Assembly (NCBI GenBank): GCA_963573305.1 | Contig: OY754329.1 | Span: 139,363,422-139,427,421 of the forward strand | Length of the DNA: 64,000 nucleotides | Direction of reading: 5' to 3' | Source: Pyrrhosoma nymphula | Lineage: Eukaryota > Arthropoda > Insecta > Odonata > Coenagrionidae | In this document: positions 60,299 to 64,000 of the stretch, one piece after another | Position numbering within the stretch: position 1 is the first letter of the stretch | How the letters are laid out: each line of letters begins with the position of its first letter | The notes under the pieces: generated by a model | What the model saw: only the letters and a program-made list of their open reading frames with translations | Told to the model about the DNA's origin: nothing | Database searches by the model: none | Program-made: the position numbers and the translations under genes

Positions 60299-60850
60299 CT
60301 CAAATTAGATACTGTAGAATCGGTTAAATACTTCGGAGTTAAACTGACTAATGATCTCTCGTGGAGTAAACATATTCGAGAATTTATCGGTCAAGCTAAT
60401 TGTAAACTGGGATTTGTTAAAAGAGTACTTGGCAAGTGCAACGACAAATTTGGGGAAATCAGCTACTTCTCCCTCGTTAGACTTCACTTGGAATATGCTG
60501 CTAATATTTAGGATCCTTATGAATTAGGCTTGGAAACTGAGTTAGAACGCTTGCAGCAAAGATCGGCAAGAAACGTTAAAGGCCGTTATGATAATCTCGT
60601 TAGTGTTACTGACCTTTTGCAGCAACTGGGATAGGAATCGCTTTCAGACCGTCGATTAAAATTTAGAGTGAATCTGTTATTTAAGTTCCAAACCGAATTA
60701 TTCTGACGAAGTTAATAATGTTGTACGAAATTCCACATACTACGGTAGATCAGATCATGAGTATAAAATAAGGAAACTATAATGCAGAATGGACAGATTT
60801 AAAATATCATTTTTCCTGCGAACGATATGAGACGATAACAGCTGCCAATG
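60299..60850 (+). mobile_element. LINE (CR1/Jockey-like) 3' reverse transcriptase fragment
   Basis: The frame reads LDTVESVKYFGVKLTNDLSW, then SKHIREFIGQANCKLGFVKR, FSLVRLHLEYAANI, a stop, ETELERLQQRSARNVKGRYD, WESLSDRRLKFRVNLLFKFQ after a shift, and YYGRSDHEYKIR. This is the typical end of the thumb and C-terminal part of CR1/Jockey-type polyproteins (YLGV.I..DLSW..HI ... LEYA ... LE.VQRRAAR ... L.LRR). It has stops and at least one frameshift, so it is a 5'-truncated dead copy. Confidence 0.82.
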
Positions 60851-60964
60851 AGACGGATAGAAAGAGAAGGATACTCCTATACCTCTGGGATATGTTTTGC
60901 TGCCTTACATTGCGTGTACGACCGATCGCATAGGTAGAACAATGACTTAAGTATAACATAATCA

Positions 60965-61362
60965 CACGATACAACACTACCTCCAGAGTACGAGATCATC
61001 TACGAGGGACTAAAGATCCATTACCACCCACAATGTATGATGTTGTATACGAAATTCTCTGTAGTTGCGAAAGATCATGTGTGGGGGAAACCAAGAGAGA
61101 GAGAGCAATTGGATGCCGATTAAAAGAACATGAACGTGCAATCCGGAAGAAAGACTGGTATCACTCTGCCGTGGCTGAGCACACTACGTTAGAGGAGGGT
61201 CACGCCATTGACATCGAGATGGCAAGAGTACTACAATAAAGAAAGCAGTTACTTTCCGCGGCTCATAACTGAGGCGATTGAAAAAGAAAAATGACCAAAT
61301 AACATCAATAGAGAGGATAGTTATAAACTCCATTATACCTGGAAGAGACTTCTTCTAAATTA
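60965..61362 (+). mobile_element. Penelope-like element C-terminal fragment (GIY-YIG endonuclease)
   Basis: The frame reads RVRDHLRGTKDPLPPTMYDV, then VYEILCSCERSCVGETKRER, CRLKEHERAIRKKD and SAVAEHTTLEEGHAIDIEMA. After a one-base shift at about 61239 it continues YFPRLITEAIEKEK, a stop, PNNINREDSYKLHYTW. Penelope-like retroelements end in a GIY-YIG nuclease with the order VYEIPCSCGK.YIGET, R..EH, AEH, EAIEI, and N.NR.DGY.L...W, so the match is specific. The first motif is altered (VYEI...CVGET). The reverse transcriptase is absent. The fragment directly abuts the LINE fragment on the left. Confidence 0.85.
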
Positions 61363-61554
61363 AGTTTTTACTTCTCAAAATCATCAACTGCTGGAATTGT
61401 ATATTTTTTTTAACAAAAAACATTATTGTTCTTAAAAGTCCAACGAAGCCGGCAGCATAGCACGGCAAAACCGTTGCAAATAACTAAAAAATGATTCGCA
61501 GGACCAAAAGCCTTAAATAGCATTTAAGGTATAGTGTAATGCATTTTGGTGAAT

Positions 61555-61632
61555 ACCTTCCTACAGTCCTACACCCTCTGCCACACACCCTTGAGGTGGC
61601 TTGCTGGTTATTTTGTAGATGTAGATGTCTTA
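61555..61632 (+). repeat. Possible retroposon 3' tail (GTAGATG)n
   Basis: After CACCCTTGAGGTGGCTTGCT the sequence ends TTTTGTAGATGTAGATGTC. The tail type is also seen at 5715-5735. It may belong to the LINE whose body is at 60299-60850, with the Penelope fragment inserted between, but this is inference. Confidence 0.35.
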
Positions 61633-62396
61633 TTAATGTGATTTAAATCTCTCAAACTCCCCTCATGATGTATGTAACTGGTCTGCCAATGATGAATACA
61701 AATCTGCACATCTTTGCGCGATTACATTTTCACTCTGAAGAAGATGACTTGTTCTATTAAACTTTCCTTAAGTTTCATTTTCCTAAATTCAGCTTGAACA
61801 CAAATTCCAGTTATTGCATCTTGTTTGCAATATTCTTTGCCTCCCGTTTAGTGTCATCTTTTTCTTGAAGAAAGAGTTGATAATTCCTGCAGTTTCCACG
61901 GGATGTACTTCCCATCAGGAGCCTGAAAGTGAATTCAACACTTTTTTTCTTTCCAATGCAATCTTTGAAAATTCTCCACTGAGCAGTTGAGGCGGAAAAG
62001 AATGAGTATAGTATTTTTCTTCATCAGAGGAAACTTGAAATGCGAAATAGCATCTAACTTAAGCCAGCGGCTACCGAATCTTTCTTGACAAAACAATGTC
62101 TGGAAAAATACTTCCAACGAAGTTTAGAACAGACCCTTGGCACGAACGTATCCCTATTCAAAACAATTATTCACTTCCTTTTACTTTCTTCGTCAGTGGG
62201 AAAACTATTGCACATGGAATATATAATGCATATATATATATATGATAGTTTATTTACGAATGAGTAAAGAGAGAATTCGGCGAGTGATAATCATCAGACA
62301 GATGAGCAAGTGAGATCATCCATGTTATCCTCGCACCGTGAACAAATGTAACTCAAACTCTCGCGATTATTCTCCGAAATCATTTTCATTAAGAAA

Positions 62397-62436
62397 GGTA
62401 CATGGTATATACAACATGGTACATGGTATGTACAAC
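62397..62436. repeat. Short tandem repeat, GTACATGGTAT unit
   Basis: GGTACATGGTATATACAACA is followed directly by a second copy, TGGTACATGGTATGTACAAC. Confidence 0.7.
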
Positions 62437-62555
62437 CTTTAGAAGGGATTGGCTTGCCTGTGTAAAGATATTCGTCTTCCTTTTACAAATGTTTCTTTGC
62501 AACCGTAAGAACGGCAGGAGTGAACCGTGTTTCACCGTCGAGGCCTCTCGAGATC

Positions 62556-62651
62556 TGCCACAAAGCACGTGACCAAGCCCTGGCTTATCCCTCCCTCATG
62601 TTCGTGACGTCATGCTCCATCTACCTATATTCAAGGTCTATGGTTATCGCC
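62556..62651 (-). repeat. Right copy of the long-range inverted repeat
   Basis: Inverted relative of 59637-59735, with diverged middle parts. The two copies bracket about 2.8 kb that contains the LINE and Penelope fragments. Confidence 0.7.
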
Positions 62652-64000
62652 AATAATATTATCTACTACGTCATCGATAATGTAACGTGATCCATTGCCA
62701 CCTATCCACGCATGGGCACACAAGCCGAAAACTCTTTCATCGGCCCACATATTCTCAGATTATTCTTCACGGCATCGCGGCAGTTCTACCACTAATAACT
62801 CTTGTGTTCGGCGTATTAACTGCATACGGTGATCCTTTGAATATGGCCTATAAAGCATTTGAATGGTTTCAATACTAGGTATACTGCATTGTTGTACGGT
62901 ATGACTCCCATTTTCCCTCTCCCATGTCATCGTGACATCAGATGCCTAATATAATTTCGGATTCACTGATCTCCTGATAAGGTTCGGAGTGAGGATAATT
63001 TCTCCATAGTTTTCTGAGATAAGGTAAATCTCATTAGTGTTACTTTTCCCGGATAAGACTTTTTTTGGCGCGCTGTCAATCTGTGTACAAGTAATCCGTG
63101 TATCGTTTACGTTAACCCCACAAAGCTAGGATCCTGAAAGGTGACGCATCTCCTATTTAAACGCCGGCGTAAATGCAATCGGGCGTGGTTTGCTCGTAAC
63201 CGATCAATTCTTTTCCACGGTATTTCAGAATTTCGCTACAAATGAACGTGGCTTTTCCGCGCAACTGTTCCCAAGAAGGTGAGATAAGGTATTAGAAAGT
63301 TGAAGGCAGAAAAGGAGACTGCGAAACTCGAAAGAAGATTCACACCCAAAGAACTACCCTGCTAAATGTGGATTGATCCTCAATTTTTAGGTAATAGTGG
63401 GGTTTTTGTTTAGTGACATCACCCTTAATAGCTGTTTTAACCTCTAAACAATCGTTGCATTCTCGAACAATGAGAAAATGCTTGCTTGCGTATAATCTAG
63501 TTGTCTAATATAAAATATTACATTTACGCCTTTCAACTTCAACTTTTGTCTTATTTTATTAGACAGCGATGTGGCCATACATGTGACACTTGTGTACTTG
63601 ACTTGCTTGCAAACTATGGCGTATTTTAGTTTTACATTTTTTTGATAGAATGACTGCTACAAATACGGCAGTAATTCGACTTAGAAGTGAGTGTTATCTT
63701 TTTGCAACTTCCGAGGATATATTAATAATTCTGGCTTTAGTGGAATTATCCAACAGTTAATCTTTTCGCTGAATGTGGTTTGTGTCCTTTTCCGCAGTTC
63801 TGAATCTGCAGTCGCCATTAGTTTCCGCGATAAAATTATACGCGAAGCGTTGCAGTGCTGTCGCATAATTCGCTGCTCCATTTATGCTCAACTAAAGCTT
63901 TCCTTAATTTAAGCGGTTTTACGCGGTTGTCAACTCGCAGAAAGATTAGTTTCACGTGAGATGTCGTCTTTTTAAAAATATTCGATTTTAGGGGCATTGC

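Larger units (their letters stand above)
47577..64000 (+). other. 5' part of the next MED13 intron (at least 16.4 kb)
   Basis: Begins gtgagt. It holds the GC-rich islands near 49.2-50.1, 50.7-51.1, 52.2-52.4, 53.8-54.1 and 56.75-57.0 kb, the palindromic element near 56.4 kb and the LINE/Penelope fragments near 60.3-61.4 kb. The stretches 47840-49180, 51100-52190, 54200-56330, 57020-59100 and 62660-64000 show nothing I can name apart from the small items listed separately. Confidence 0.85.

Noticed and set aside
47577..64000. Search for the next MED13 exon (HLSCSF-type block)
   Set aside because: No matching peptide found in any frame by eye; probably downstream of the window.

Overview
The window is eukaryotic, from an arthropod and most probably an insect with a large, repeat-rich genome. 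Three exons on the + strand (4048-4456, 45091-45175, 47493-47576) join in phase. Together they encode an N-terminal stretch of Mediator subunit 13 (MED13; skuld in Drosophila), the part of the CDK8 kinase module that docks it to core Mediator. The start-codon exon lies upstream of the window and the rest of the gene lies downstream, so nearly all of the 64 kb is intron of one gene: the 3' end of an upstream intron (1-4047), a 40.6-kb intron (4457-45090), a 2.3-kb intron (45176-47492) and at least 16.4 kb of the next (47577-64000). The order of the host cannot be fixed from the sequence; intron size and repeat types only suggest a non-dipteran, large-genome insect.

The introns hold many decayed mobile elements. 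There are remnants of non-LTR retrotransposons (minus strand near 0.5-0.8 kb; 1.7-3.1 kb with RT motifs; 20.1-20.5 kb; 60.3-60.85 kb). Directly after the last one is the GIY-YIG endonuclease end of a Penelope-like element (60.97-61.36 kb). Several DNA-transposon-like structures with inverted repeats are present, notably a 1970-bp element with two 632-bp arms at 13388-15357. There are also tRNA-derived SINE-like pieces, tandem repeats and a scatter of GC-rich, CpG-rich, polypyrimidine-rich islands.

The most interesting signal is a small family of three insertions (5120-5299; 30060-30303; 42990-43195). Each is flanked by an exact 12-14 bp direct repeat, ends in a related tail around 'CCTGAAA', and carries a compact hammerhead-ribozyme-like core with a tiny self-complementary helix III (ACCGGU, ACGU or ACCCGGGU). 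Two of them are near-perfect palindromes in which an antisense copy of the motif faces a sense copy. Hammerhead motifs are known from Penelope-like retroelements, and a Penelope endonuclease relic sits in the same gene, so these look like non-autonomous, ribozyme-bearing Penelope derivatives.

Apart from the MED13 exons and the retroelement relics, no long open reading frame was recognised. The long ones fall in GC-rich low-complexity islands and are most likely chance frames.
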